Shown here piece by piece: positions 53,629-62,377 of a stretch of 64,000 nt of DNA (positions are counted from its first letter, which is position 1; every line of letters begins with the position of its first letter). The stretch comes from Dongia deserti (GTDB lineage: Bacteria > Pseudomonadota > Alphaproteobacteria > Dongiales > Dongiaceae), in the NCBI RefSeq assembly GCF_003574735.1, contig NZ_QORW01000007.1, positions 62,001 through 126,000 on the forward strand, given 5' to 3'. The translations under genes and the position numbers were made by a program. The notes under the pieces were generated by a model. That model had not been told where the DNA came from. It saw nothing but the letters and a program-made list of their open reading frames with translations, and searched no databases.

Positions 53629-54312
53629 ATGGTACATGCAGAAGAAGGAACGCGGGTAGCAGGAGTTTGGCTTGCGATCGCCTCTCCGCTATTGGCAGCT
53701 GCGCTGGTCGGCCATGGGCCGATCCATCCTGACATGAGTCAGCAGATGGGCGTCATCGCCGATGGGCCCGTCCGATGGGCGATCGTCCATTGGGCTTCCG
53801 CGGCATCGCTATCGCTGTTCGCGCTGACAGGTCTCATCGTGCTGGTGGCCAAGTCGCGACTGACCGAGGCGTGGTGGACGATGTCTGCCTGGGGCGTGCT
53901 TACTATTGGCGCGCTCTGGACTATGACGACCGCCGTTGCCGAGGCCACCGTAGTCGCTACCGCCGCCGCTGCCGGGGACACGCCAACTTTCGAGGCCTGG
54001 TGGGCATTTTCCGAGGGAAAGGCCACTGGTTTTATGTTCCTGGCGTTAGCCGTTGCCGTCATCGCCGGCAACGAGGCGCAGACCGCTCGCCGAGCCACAC
54101 CGGCCTGGGCGTCGTACGTTGCAGTCGTCGCCGGGATTGGAGCCTTCCTCGGCTGGCCCCTGGGCATGTGGTTCGGCATCACCGTGGGCAGCTTCATCTG
54201 GGTCGCGGCATCGCTGGTTATGTCGCTGTGGACACTCTGGTTCGGCTTGCGTTTGGCGCTGACTGCGGTCTCACAACGGAGCGAAGTTGAACCTGCGGCA
54301 GGAGTGCAGTGA
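53629..54312 (+). CDS. Hypothetical membrane protein
   Basis: 227 aa with six predicted membrane helices (about 10-30, 50-73, 82-104, 129-145, 158-176 and 180-210). An Asp/His-containing loop (GHGPIHPDM) lies after the first helix. I do not recognise the family. ATG 53629 with GAGG six bases upstream. Stands alone. Confidence 0.8.
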   Translation: MVHAEEGTRVAGVWLAIASPLLAAALVGHGPIHPDMSQQMGVIADGPVRWAIVHWASAASLSLFALTGLIVLVAKSRLTEAWWTMSAWGVLTIGALWTMTTAVAEATVVATAAAAGDTPTFEAWWAFSEGKATGFMFLALAVAVIAGNEAQTARRATPAWASYVAVVAGIGAFLGWPLGMWFGITVGSFIWVAASLVMSLWTLWFGLRLALTAVSQRSEVEPAAGVQ

Positions 54313-54394
54313 GCGCCCCGCTCGCTGCCCAGGCGGGGAGGCGGCTAGAAAATCGTCGACGACCAGCAGGACCTCGTCTTGCGTGTAGTGGGGT

Positions 54395-55123
54395 TCAAGA
54401 AAGGAACCCGACGGGGCTGCCGATTGACAGGCCGAGGCCGCGGTCCGCCCGGCCCTGGTTGACGGCGATCTCCGCCAGGCCGTTGGAGTTTTCGTACCAG
54501 AATGCGCCGCCGGGCGGCAAGTCGCCGAAGGTCCGCGCGGGCTGCAGCACGCGGCCGGCGACGGCCAAGCGTGTGCCGGGAGCCAGGTGCGCGGCCCTGA
54601 TGCCTGTCATGGCGTTGCCGTAGTGATCAATGTAGATGATCTCGCCGAGATCATCGGGCCAGTCCGGCCGGCGCTCCGCGCCTTCCGTGCGTGGCCGCCC
54701 GGGCGGCGGCTCGCCCCGCGCCAGCATGCCCGCGACCGGTGCGAACAAGTCGCGCCCGTGAAAGCTGGCGGAGAGCCGTTCGGGTTTCCAGTCGATGTCC
54801 CAACTCTGCTTGTCCCCAGCACGACGCTGCACCAACTCGAAGAGGCCATTGCCGGGGCCGACATACCAACGACCATCGGCTTCGACGATGATGGGTGGTC
54901 GCGGCCCACCCACGCCGGGGTCGACGACACAGACAAAGACGGAGCCCGCCTGGAACCAATCGTCATAGGCCGCCAGCAGGTAGGCTGAGGCCTTGGGATT
55001 GCCGGCTGGCGCATCGGCGAACAGGTCGATAATGGGTATGCCCGGTGCGCTCTGGTGGAGCACCGCCTTCATCTGCCCGGTGTAAGGGCCGTGCAGGCCA
55101 AAATCCGTGAACAGCACGATCAT
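54395..55123 (-). CDS. SAM hydroxide adenosyltransferase family protein
   Basis: 242 aa of the DUF62/SAM-hydrolase family, related to fluorinases, which cleave SAM to adenosine and methionine. MIVLFTDFGLHGPYTGQMK is the SAM-binding start; CVVDPGVGGPRPP and YVGPGNGLF are conserved. The His/Arg/Asp set of hydrolases is partly visible. ATG 55123 chosen to give the normal N-terminus; ORF to 55216 adds 31 residues. Single gene. Confidence 0.9.
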   Translation of the reverse strand: MIVLFTDFGLHGPYTGQMKAVLHQSAPGIPIIDLFADAPAGNPKASAYLLAAYDDWFQAGSVFVCVVDPGVGGPRPPIIVEADGRWYVGPGNGLFELVQRRAGDKQSWDIDWKPERLSASFHGRDLFAPVAGMLARGEPPPGRPRTEGAERRPDWPDDLGEIIYIDHYGNAMTGIRAAHLAPGTRLAVAGRVLQPARTFGDLPPGGAFWYENSNGLAEIAVNQGRADRGLGLSIGSPVGFLS

Positions 55124-55339
55124 GCGGGCCAGCATGCCCCAGCGCGCGGCCGCCCTGCAACGATCGCGCATTTCGAGGACCGGCCCATTCGGCAAGCCCC
55201 GGGAGCATTGCGTCATGCCGCCGTGTTTATTTCACAGGTGCGTGACCATCGCCGGTCGCGTGCTGACATAGCGAGATCACAGTCACTAGATAGGGATAGC
55301 CGGCTGCGATCGAATCTGTGATCCGAAAGGTTCTTTGCC

Positions 55340-55834
55340 ATGATCACCAGGCGATGGCTTTTGGCGGGAGGCGCGATGGCTGCGGTCACTGCGGCAGCGG
55401 CGCAGCGTTGGTGGATTCGTGCGCCCCAGGCCAACCAGGTTTTCGAAATTGTCCACAGCGATGACGAGTGGCGCAGGCTGCTGACACCGGAGCAATATGC
55501 AGTACTGCGGGAGGGCGCAACGGAGCCGCCTTTCAGCAGCCCGCTTCTGCACGAAGAGCGGCGTGGCGCTTTCGCCTGCGCCGGCTGCGGCCTGGATCTT
55601 TTTTCATCGACGACAAAGTTCGACAGCGGCACCGGCTGGCCGAGCTTCTGGGCGCCGCTCGACAATGCAGTCAACGAGACCGAGGATACCAGCTTCTTCA
55701 TGGTCCGGACGGAGGTCCAGTGCCACCGCTGTGGCGGCCATCTTGGCCATGTGTTCAACGATGGTCCGCAACCGACGGGTCTGCGCTATTGCATGAACGG
55801 CGTTGCGTTGGTCTTCAAGCCTGCCACGGCCTGA
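55340..55834 (+). CDS. msrB: Exported methionine-R-sulfoxide reductase MsrB
   Basis: 164 aa. It begins with a twin-arginine-like leader (MITRRWLLAGGAMAAVTAAA), so it acts outside the cytoplasm. Zinc ligands C80, C83, C128 and C131 (CAGC and CHRC) are present; the catalytic Cys is C151 in RYCMNG. A second resolving Cys is not obvious. Repairs oxidised Met-R-SO in proteins. 15 bp before msrA. Confidence 0.94.
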   Translation: MITRRWLLAGGAMAAVTAAAAQRWWIRAPQANQVFEIVHSDDEWRRLLTPEQYAVLREGATEPPFSSPLLHEERRGAFACAGCGLDLFSSTTKFDSGTGWPSFWAPLDNAVNETEDTSFFMVRTEVQCHRCGGHLGHVFNDGPQPTGLRYCMNGVALVFKPATA

Positions 55835-55849
55835 ACGGGGAGACGGACA

Positions 55850-56584
55850 ATGTCACAATTGAATTGGCGAATATTTCTGCGTATCAGGTCGTTGACTGGC
55901 ATCGCGGCTGTCGTCGGGTTTTTCGCACTGGCGTCGTGGGCGGAACCGTCCGTGGCCGGGAATGCCCGCGTGATACCCGCGCCGGCAGTCGACGAGCAGC
56001 CGACACAGTCGACCGCGGAGACTGCGGTGCTGGCCGGCGGATGCTTCTGGGGCGTGCAGGGCGTCTTCCAACACGTCGCCGGCGTGACTCGCGCTGTTTC
56101 CGGTTACGCCGGCGGCCAAGCGGACACCGCCCAGTACGAGATGGTGAGCACCGGCGCGACCAGCCACGCCGAATCCGTGCAGATCACCTTCGATCCGAGC
56201 AGGATCAGCTATGGCGAGATCCTGCAGATCTATTTCTCGGTCGCCCATGACCCGACCCAGCTCAACTATCAGGGACCGGACACCGGCACCCAATATCGCT
56301 CAGCGATCTTTCCGATGAATGATCAGCAGGCGCGGGTGGCCAAGGCCTATATCGACCAGCTCAATCGGGCGCATATCTTCGGCGATGCGATCGTCACCAC
56401 GATCGAGCAGGGCCGCACCTTCTATCCGGCCGAGGGCTATCACCAGGACTTCCTCACCCGGAACCCAACCCATCCCTACATTGTCCTCAATGATTTGCCG
56501 AAGGTCGAGAACCTGAAGCGCGTCTTCCCCGACGTGTATCGCGCCGATCCGGTCCTGGTGATGGCTGCTCAGCCCAGCAATTGA
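55850..56584 (+). CDS. msrA: Exported methionine-S-sulfoxide reductase MsrA
   Basis: 244 aa. N-terminal leader or anchor helix (LTGIAAVVGFFALASWAEP) and an MsrA catalytic domain with GGCFWGVQGVF (catalytic C65) and GYHQDFLTRNP. It reduces Met-S-SO, the other epimer from MsrB. Together the two form an envelope repair pair on one transcript. Confidence 0.95.
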   Translation: MSQLNWRIFLRIRSLTGIAAVVGFFALASWAEPSVAGNARVIPAPAVDEQPTQSTAETAVLAGGCFWGVQGVFQHVAGVTRAVSGYAGGQADTAQYEMVSTGATSHAESVQITFDPSRISYGEILQIYFSVAHDPTQLNYQGPDTGTQYRSAIFPMNDQQARVAKAYIDQLNRAHIFGDAIVTTIEQGRTFYPAEGYHQDFLTRNPTHPYIVLNDLPKVENLKRVFPDVYRADPVLVMAAQPSN

Positions 56585-56588
56585 CAAT

Positions 56589-58433
56589 CTATGCTGACAC
56601 CCGGGTCGCCGATTTCTCGATTTCTTCCAGCGGCGAGACTGGGAACTCCTTCACCTTCTGGAAGACGAGGTCGCCGCGGTAGTCGCCGAGCGTCAGGGCT
56701 TCGTGGAACAGCTCGGTGATGTCCTGCTTGAATTTCTGCGGCAGGACGATGTGGCTGCGCACCATCAGGTCGAACTGCTTCTCGCGCACCAGCCCGTCGA
56801 ACTGGAACGGGCCCATCTTCGACATGTCGACTTCGACGATGAAGCGCGTGCCGGACTTCTCGTCTTTCGCATCTTTCTGGTCCTTGCGGCGATCGCGGCG
56901 GTAGAACAGGTTGATCTGCCGGATCGTGCCGTCATCCAGGATCGGGATGAAACAGCAACGCCAGTCGATGCCCGGGCGCTCCTGCGCCAGAGTCGAGACC
57001 TGCGCGAGTTCCTGGCGGATCTTGCGCGCGCTTTCATCGCGTGTGGTGCTGCCGGAGCGCGCAGCGACCAGGGCGCCCAGCAGCGCGTCCGCATCGTTGG
57101 CGCGGATCGCCTGCATGGCCGCGACCAGTCCCGCTGCCAGTCTCGGCCCCGCTTGAGGCAGGCGGGCAAGCGCGGCCAGTGTATCGGCGTTGGTCACGCC
57201 CTGGCGCATCAGCGCGATGGCCTCCGCCAAGCTCGGCCAACCGCGCGCGATCGACAACAGCAGTTGCGGCAAGGACAGCGAGCCGGAGGGCAGCGCGGCT
57301 GCCGGCGCCGGCAGGATAGGCTCGATCGCCACCTTCAATTCGGCACCGACAGGCAGAGACACGTGACCCTGCAGGATGATGGCGCCTAAGGGTGAATGGA
57401 GAACGGCATTGCCCGAAGGCGTATAGCCGATGATCCGACCCGCCATCACGTGCTGCGCGCCAGAAGCGGGCGCCGACATTGCAAGCGCCTGTCCGGGTGC
57501 CGAGGCCATTGCAATCAACCGCAACCGCACCTCGGATCCAGTGGTCAGCGGGATCGGCAGCTTTGCACCTTGTGCCAGATTTTGGGCGAGGCCTTGCGGA
57601 TTGCTTGGCGAGCTTGAGAGCAATGTACCCCTGACGTGGCTTGCCAGAGGTGGCGCGGCGCCGCCCGGCGGTGGCGGCGATGAAAAGAACAAGGCCTCAA
57701 TCTTCGCCCGCACGTCCGTTTGCAGCGCGCTGACCAGTGCTCCGGGCAGAGTGCTGGCCTGCTGGACCTGCGCCGGAACAGGAGGCGCTCCCGGCTGATG
57801 GGACGCTGGCGTGGTTGGACCCGGCGCCGCACCCGCGGTAGCCGGCAGCGGGGTGCCAGAGGAAGCGGGCAGGGGAAGCCTCGTCCCCAGTTGCGCTGAC
57901 GCCAACTGTGGCTGCGCGCTTGGCGGTCCAGGCAACAGCGAGCGGATGAGCTGGGCGAGCGTATCAGGTGCCGTTTGCACGATTGTGCCATGCAGCACGC
58001 TCCCGGCGATCGCGACAGGAGCCGGCGCCGGCGTGGTGCTGGTCGATGGCGGCGGCGCCTGAGTCTGGCCGGTACCGGGGCTGGCTGGTGGCGGCACGGC
58101 GCCGGTCCGTCCTCCCTGGCTGGTCGTGCCGCTCGTGGGTTGACTGTCTACCGCCAGGACCAGAACCTGCAGGCGATCGCCGGTAGCGCGCAATTCAAGC
58201 GTCACCTGGCTGCCGGTTGGAATGTTGGCAGGCGTGGAGAGCTTGACCGTGCCCTTGTCGGTCACGACCACCAGTAGGCCGTCGGGGTCGCGACCTTGCA
58301 CAAGTCCCTTGACGATCGTGCCGTTGTCGAGCTGCGCCAGCTGGCGCGGCGGATCGGGAACGATCGCGGTGACGCTGGGCGCTTGTCCAGCGCTCGGCAG
58401 CCGCGGCGGCAGATTGATCGAGAACTCGCTCAT
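56589..58433 (-). CDS. FliK-like flagellar hook-length-control protein
   Basis: 614 aa. An N-terminal beta segment (about 40-100) is followed by a long Pro/Thr/Ala/Gln-rich low-complexity stretch (about 100-290), then a helical part and a C-terminal conserved domain (about 480-610, RFIVEVDMSKMGPFQFDGLV). Length, low-complexity middle, conserved end and its place last in the flagellar operon suggest a FliK-type molecular ruler; I do not see a certain family match. 13 bp after flhG. Confidence 0.65.
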   Translation of the reverse strand: MSEFSINLPPRLPSAGQAPSVTAIVPDPPRQLAQLDNGTIVKGLVQGRDPDGLLVVVTDKGTVKLSTPANIPTGSQVTLELRATGDRLQVLVLAVDSQPTSGTTSQGGRTGAVPPPASPGTGQTQAPPPSTSTTPAPAPVAIAGSVLHGTIVQTAPDTLAQLIRSLLPGPPSAQPQLASAQLGTRLPLPASSGTPLPATAGAAPGPTTPASHQPGAPPVPAQVQQASTLPGALVSALQTDVRAKIEALFFSSPPPPGGAAPPLASHVRGTLLSSSPSNPQGLAQNLAQGAKLPIPLTTGSEVRLRLIAMASAPGQALAMSAPASGAQHVMAGRIIGYTPSGNAVLHSPLGAIILQGHVSLPVGAELKVAIEPILPAPAAALPSGSLSLPQLLLSIARGWPSLAEAIALMRQGVTNADTLAALARLPQAGPRLAAGLVAAMQAIRANDADALLGALVAARSGSTTRDESARKIRQELAQVSTLAQERPGIDWRCCFIPILDDGTIRQINLFYRRDRRKDQKDAKDEKSGTRFIVEVDMSKMGPFQFDGLVREKQFDLMVRSHIVLPQKFKQDITELFHEALTLGDYRGDLVFQKVKEFPVSPLEEIEKSATRVSA

Positions 58434-58446
58434 CGCCGCCCGCTCA

Positions 58447-59241
58447 TCATGATGCTTGCGCCAATTGCTGCGCGATGGCTTCCACGTCGCGTGCGGCCTC
58501 GCTGCTGGGGTGACGCGTCAACAGCGGGGCCTGCGCGCGGATCGCCTCGCGCACCTTCGGGTCGCGCCGCACGACCCCAAGCAATGGTGGCGTCATCTTC
58601 AGGAAGGTGTCGCAGGCCTTGGCCAGCGTCTTGTAGGTGCGCTCGCCCTCCGCCTTGCTGGCGGCGGCGTTCACCACGACTGACACCTTGGTCTTGGCGC
58701 CATCCTGCATCAGCAGCTTGATCAGCGCATAGGCGTCGGTAAGGGATGTCGGCTCATCGTTGGTGACCACGATCGTGCGCTGAGCTGCCCCAGCGAGATA
58801 GCGCACCGGCCGCTCGACGCCGGCGCCGAGATCGATCAGCACGCGGTCGTAGCGGCCGCTGAGATCGGCGATGCCGCGGCCGAAGCTGGTGAGCCGCGCG
58901 GGCGACAAGGTCGCCAGACTCGCCACGCCGGAACGGCCGGCGACGATGTCGAGGCCTGTTGGCTCGTGGCGCTGCGCAGCCTGGGCCAGTGGCACGTTGT
59001 TGTCGAGCACGTCCGCCAGATCCAGCTCGGGCGCAAGGCCGAGCTGGATGTCGACATTGGCGAGTCCGAGATCGCCGTCAATCAATACTGTGCGGCGACT
59101 AAGATTGGCGAGGGCATGCGCCAGCGTGATGGAGAGCCAGGTCTTTCCGACGCCGCCCTTGCCGGACGCCACGGCGATGGCATTGGCGATCGGAGCGGTC
59201 GCGGCCGTCGGAGCGGTGCGGCGGGTTTCCTGGATCATCAT
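58447..59241 (-). CDS. flhG: MinD-like ATPase FlhG
   Basis: 264 aa ParA/MinD-type ATPase that sets flagellar number by acting on FlhF. Deviant Walker A KGGVGKT, switch I DGDLGLANVD and switch II DLGAGVE are in place. It overlaps flhF by four bases and probably is translated with it. Confidence 0.93.
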   Translation of the reverse strand: MMIQETRRTAPTAATAPIANAIAVASGKGGVGKTWLSITLAHALANLSRRTVLIDGDLGLANVDIQLGLAPELDLADVLDNNVPLAQAAQRHEPTGLDIVAGRSGVASLATLSPARLTSFGRGIADLSGRYDRVLIDLGAGVERPVRYLAGAAQRTIVVTNDEPTSLTDAYALIKLLMQDGAKTKVSVVVNAAASKAEGERTYKTLAKACDTFLKMTPPLLGVVRRDPKVREAIRAQAPLLTRHPSSEAARDVEAIAQQLAQAS

Positions 59242-60215
59242 GCGGTACCGGAAAGCGATTTGTTATCGGAGGCGCCTGTGGTGCGCGTTTCGGCGCGACT
59301 CGCAGGCAGAATTAGACGGCAGAGCTGGTCCGCGCGCAATGCGGCAAGGCCCGACGCGATCTCGGGCGAGGTGCCGAGTCCCGCGAACGCAAGGCGTCCA
59401 GCCTCCGCCGCCGCCAGGATCCCGCCATAGCGCCGCGCCACATCCACCTTGGTGGCGACAAGGCGCGTGGCGCCCGCTTCAGCATAGGCGGCCGCGAGCT
59501 CCGCACTTTCGATCACATCGCCCCCCGCTGCCATGACCAACACGATCTCCGCGCCGGCCGCTTCGGCCCACTCGCGCAGCTGCGCCAGATCACCAGCCTT
59601 CAACGGATTGGTGCCGAGCGTGTCAATGAGGGTGAGGTCGCTGGTCTCGGTCTTCGCGACGGCGCGGCGCAACGTGGCCGCGTCCTTGGCGCGATAGGCA
59701 GGGATCTCCAGCGCCCTAGCATAGGTGGCGAGCTGCTCGATCGCGCCGGCCTTGGCCAGGTCGCAGGTGATTGCGGTCGCGGCCCAGCCATTGACCTTGG
59801 CGCGCGCTGCCAGCTTGGCGAGGGTCGCCGACTTGCCGGCGCCGGGAAGGCCGGCCAGCAGGATCGGCCTGCCAGGCTTGTGATCGGTGAGGGGCCGGAA
59901 GTCGAACCGCGCCCGCAGAGCCGCAGTCAGCACCTGCTGCGGGCTGCCGCCTTCCAACTCGCCGGCGGTCGCGAGCAGCCGATCGGCGAGTGCTCTCGGC
60001 ACGCTGTGATAGTGCAAGGCGGTCTCGATGTCGTCTCCCGCGGCAGGCGCGGTGGCGGTTGCCGCGACCGAGCGAGCTGACTCGATCGCGGCGGTCAGCT
60101 TGACCTGCTTGCCGACCTGCTCGGTCGACAAGATCACGGCATCCTCTCCCAGAGCCGCGCGCACCTGGCGCATGGCCTCGCTGATGGATGGGGCTGTGAA
60201 GGTCCGAAGGCGCAT
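59238..60215 (-). CDS. flhF: SRP-type GTPase FlhF
   Basis: 325 aa. N-terminal basic B-domain (MRLRTFTAPSISEAM), N-domain and GTPase G-domain with GLPGAGKSATLAKL (G1), DTLGT (G3; usually DTAGR) and TKVD (G4). It places the flagellum at the pole. 9 bp after flhA. Confidence 0.93.
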   Translation of the reverse strand: MRLRTFTAPSISEAMRQVRAALGEDAVILSTEQVGKQVKLTAAIESARSVAATATAPAAGDDIETALHYHSVPRALADRLLATAGELEGGSPQQVLTAALRARFDFRPLTDHKPGRPILLAGLPGAGKSATLAKLAARAKVNGWAATAITCDLAKAGAIEQLATYARALEIPAYRAKDAATLRRAVAKTETSDLTLIDTLGTNPLKAGDLAQLREWAEAAGAEIVLVMAAGGDVIESAELAAAYAEAGATRLVATKVDVARRYGGILAAAEAGRLAFAGLGTSPEIASGLAALRADQLCRLILPASRAETRTTGASDNKSLSGTA

Positions 60216-60224
60216 GGATCAGCC

Positions 60225-62345
60225 CTAGATCTGTCCCAGCGTGCGGATGCGCGCGCGGGCGTGGATCTCGTTCTGCGACATCACTGTGGTAATGGGGCGG
60301 AACCGCTCGATGATCGAGCGCACATAGGGCCGGATTGCTGGGCTGGTCAGCAACACCGGGCTCTCGCCCATAATCGTGTAGCGTTCGAACGCCTGCCGGA
60401 CCAGCTGAATGAACTGCTGCAAGGTGGTCGGCGCCATCACCAGCTGTTTCTCTTCGCCGTCGCCGTGCAGCGCGTCGCTAAAGGCCTGCTCCCATTCCGG
60501 CGACAGTGTGAGGATCGGGATGACGCCGGTCTGGTCGGTGGAAGCATCGCTGATCTGGCGGGCAAGGCGCGCACGCACATGCTCGGTGATCGAGGTGACG
60601 TTGCGCGAGTAGCCGCACGCCTCCGCGATGCCTTCCAGCACGTTCGGCAGATCGCGGATCGACACGCGCTCGCCGAGCAGGGCCTGCAGCACGCGCTGCA
60701 CGCCGCTGACGGAGATCTGGCCGGGGATGAGATCGGCGACCAGCTTCTGATGCTCCTTGGGCAGTTCGTCGAGTAGCTTCTGCGTCTCGGCGTGCGAGAG
60801 CAGCTCGGACATGTTGTCTTTGATGAGCTCCGTGAGGTGCGTGGTGATGACCGTCGAGGGATCGACCACCGTATACCCGCGGAACAACGCCTCCTCGCGC
60901 AGGGTCGGGTCGACCCACATCGCCGGCAGGCCGAAGGTCGGCTCGACCGTCTCTTCGCCGGCGAGGTTGATCTTGTCGCCGCGCGGATCCATGACCAGCA
61001 GCATGTTGGGCCGCAGATCGCCGCGCCCGGCCTCGATCTCCTTCACGCGCACGACGTAGGAATTGGCGTTGATCTGAAGGTTGTCCTGGATGCGGACGGC
61101 CGGCAGGATGAAGCCCATCTCGCTAGCCAACTGCCGGCGCAGGGCCTTGATCTGGTCGGTCAGGCGATGGCCTTGCTCGGCGTTGATGAGGCCGAGCAGG
61201 CCGTAGCCCAGCTCGATCCGCACGGCGTCGATCGAAAGCGCGGTGGAGATCGGCTCCTCCATGACCGGCGCGGCGGCGGCCTGTTGAGCCTGCTCCGCAA
61301 CGGCTTCCACCGTGACCCGGCGCTGCCGCCGGGCGATCAGGAATGCGCCGCCGCCGGCGAGCCCAGCCAACAGCAGGAAGGGCAGGGCGGGAATCCCGGG
61401 CAGCACAGCCATCGTCGCCATCAGGAACGAGGCCATGCCAAGTGCGGCGGGATAGCTCGACAACTGAGAGAACAGCGCCTTGTCGGTCGACCCGTCGACA
61501 CCCGCCTTGGTGACGAGCATACCTGCGGCGGTCGAGACGATCAGGGCAGGGACCTGGGTGACGAGGCCGTCGCCGACGGTCAGCAGCGTGTAGGACTTTG
61601 CGGCATCGCCCATCGAGAGGTCCTGCTGCGCCACGCCGATGATGATGCCGCCGACGATGTTGATGAGCGTGATGATGAGGCCGGCGATCGCGTCGCCGCG
61701 CACGAACTTGGCGGCGCCGTCCATCGAGCCGAAGAAGTTGCTTTCGTCCTCCAGCGCCTTGCGGCGGGCGCGGGCGTCCTTCTCGTCGATCAGGCCGGCG
61801 GAGAGGTCGGCGTCGATCGCCATCTGCTTGCCGGGCATGGCGTCCAGGCTGAAGCGAGCCGATACTTCGGCGATACGGCCCGAACCCTTGGTGATGACGA
61901 CGAAGTTGACCAACACCAGGATCGCGAACACGATCAAGCCGATGACGTAGTTGCCAGCCATGATGAAGCCGCCGAAGGCTTCGATCACGTGGCCGGCCGC
62001 GTCGCTGCCTTCGTGCCCGTAGGTCAGGATCAGGCGTGTCGAGGCGAGATTGAGCGACAGCCTGGTCATCGTGACGATGAGCAGAACGGTCGGGAAGGTG
62101 CTGAAGTCGAGCGGCTTCTGGATGAACAGCACCACCATCAGGATGAGGACCGATGCGGTGATCGAGAAGGCGAGGCAGATGTCCAGCATCCAAGCCGGCA
62201 TCGGCAGGATGAGGACCGCGAGAATGAAGATGAGTCCGCCGGCGAGCATGATCTCGCCGCGCCGCAGCGTCCTGGCGAGCTGGCCAAGCCAGGCCGGCGC
62301 GCCCGTCCCGCCAGCGTTGGCCCCGCTATTGCCGGTATCCGCCAT
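60225..62345 (-). CDS. flhA: Flagellar biosynthesis protein FlhA
   Basis: 706 aa, standard size. N-terminal membrane domain with about eight helices (35-330) including the FHIPEP region ARFSLDAMPGKQMAIDADL and GDAIAGLIIT, then the cytoplasmic domain (350-706) that forms the export ring and docks chaperone-substrate complexes. 32 bp after flbD. Confidence 0.97.
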   Translation of the reverse strand: MADTGNSGANAGGTGAPAWLGQLARTLRRGEIMLAGGLIFILAVLILPMPAWMLDICLAFSITASVLILMVVLFIQKPLDFSTFPTVLLIVTMTRLSLNLASTRLILTYGHEGSDAAGHVIEAFGGFIMAGNYVIGLIVFAILVLVNFVVITKGSGRIAEVSARFSLDAMPGKQMAIDADLSAGLIDEKDARARRKALEDESNFFGSMDGAAKFVRGDAIAGLIITLINIVGGIIIGVAQQDLSMGDAAKSYTLLTVGDGLVTQVPALIVSTAAGMLVTKAGVDGSTDKALFSQLSSYPAALGMASFLMATMAVLPGIPALPFLLLAGLAGGGAFLIARRQRRVTVEAVAEQAQQAAAAPVMEEPISTALSIDAVRIELGYGLLGLINAEQGHRLTDQIKALRRQLASEMGFILPAVRIQDNLQINANSYVVRVKEIEAGRGDLRPNMLLVMDPRGDKINLAGEETVEPTFGLPAMWVDPTLREEALFRGYTVVDPSTVITTHLTELIKDNMSELLSHAETQKLLDELPKEHQKLVADLIPGQISVSGVQRVLQALLGERVSIRDLPNVLEGIAEACGYSRNVTSITEHVRARLARQISDASTDQTGVIPILTLSPEWEQAFSDALHGDGEEKQLVMAPTTLQQFIQLVRQAFERYTIMGESPVLLTSPAIRPYVRSIIERFRPITTVMSQNEIHARARIRTLGQI

Positions 62346-62377
62346 CTGATCCGATCCTTACTGGGTACAACGTGCGA

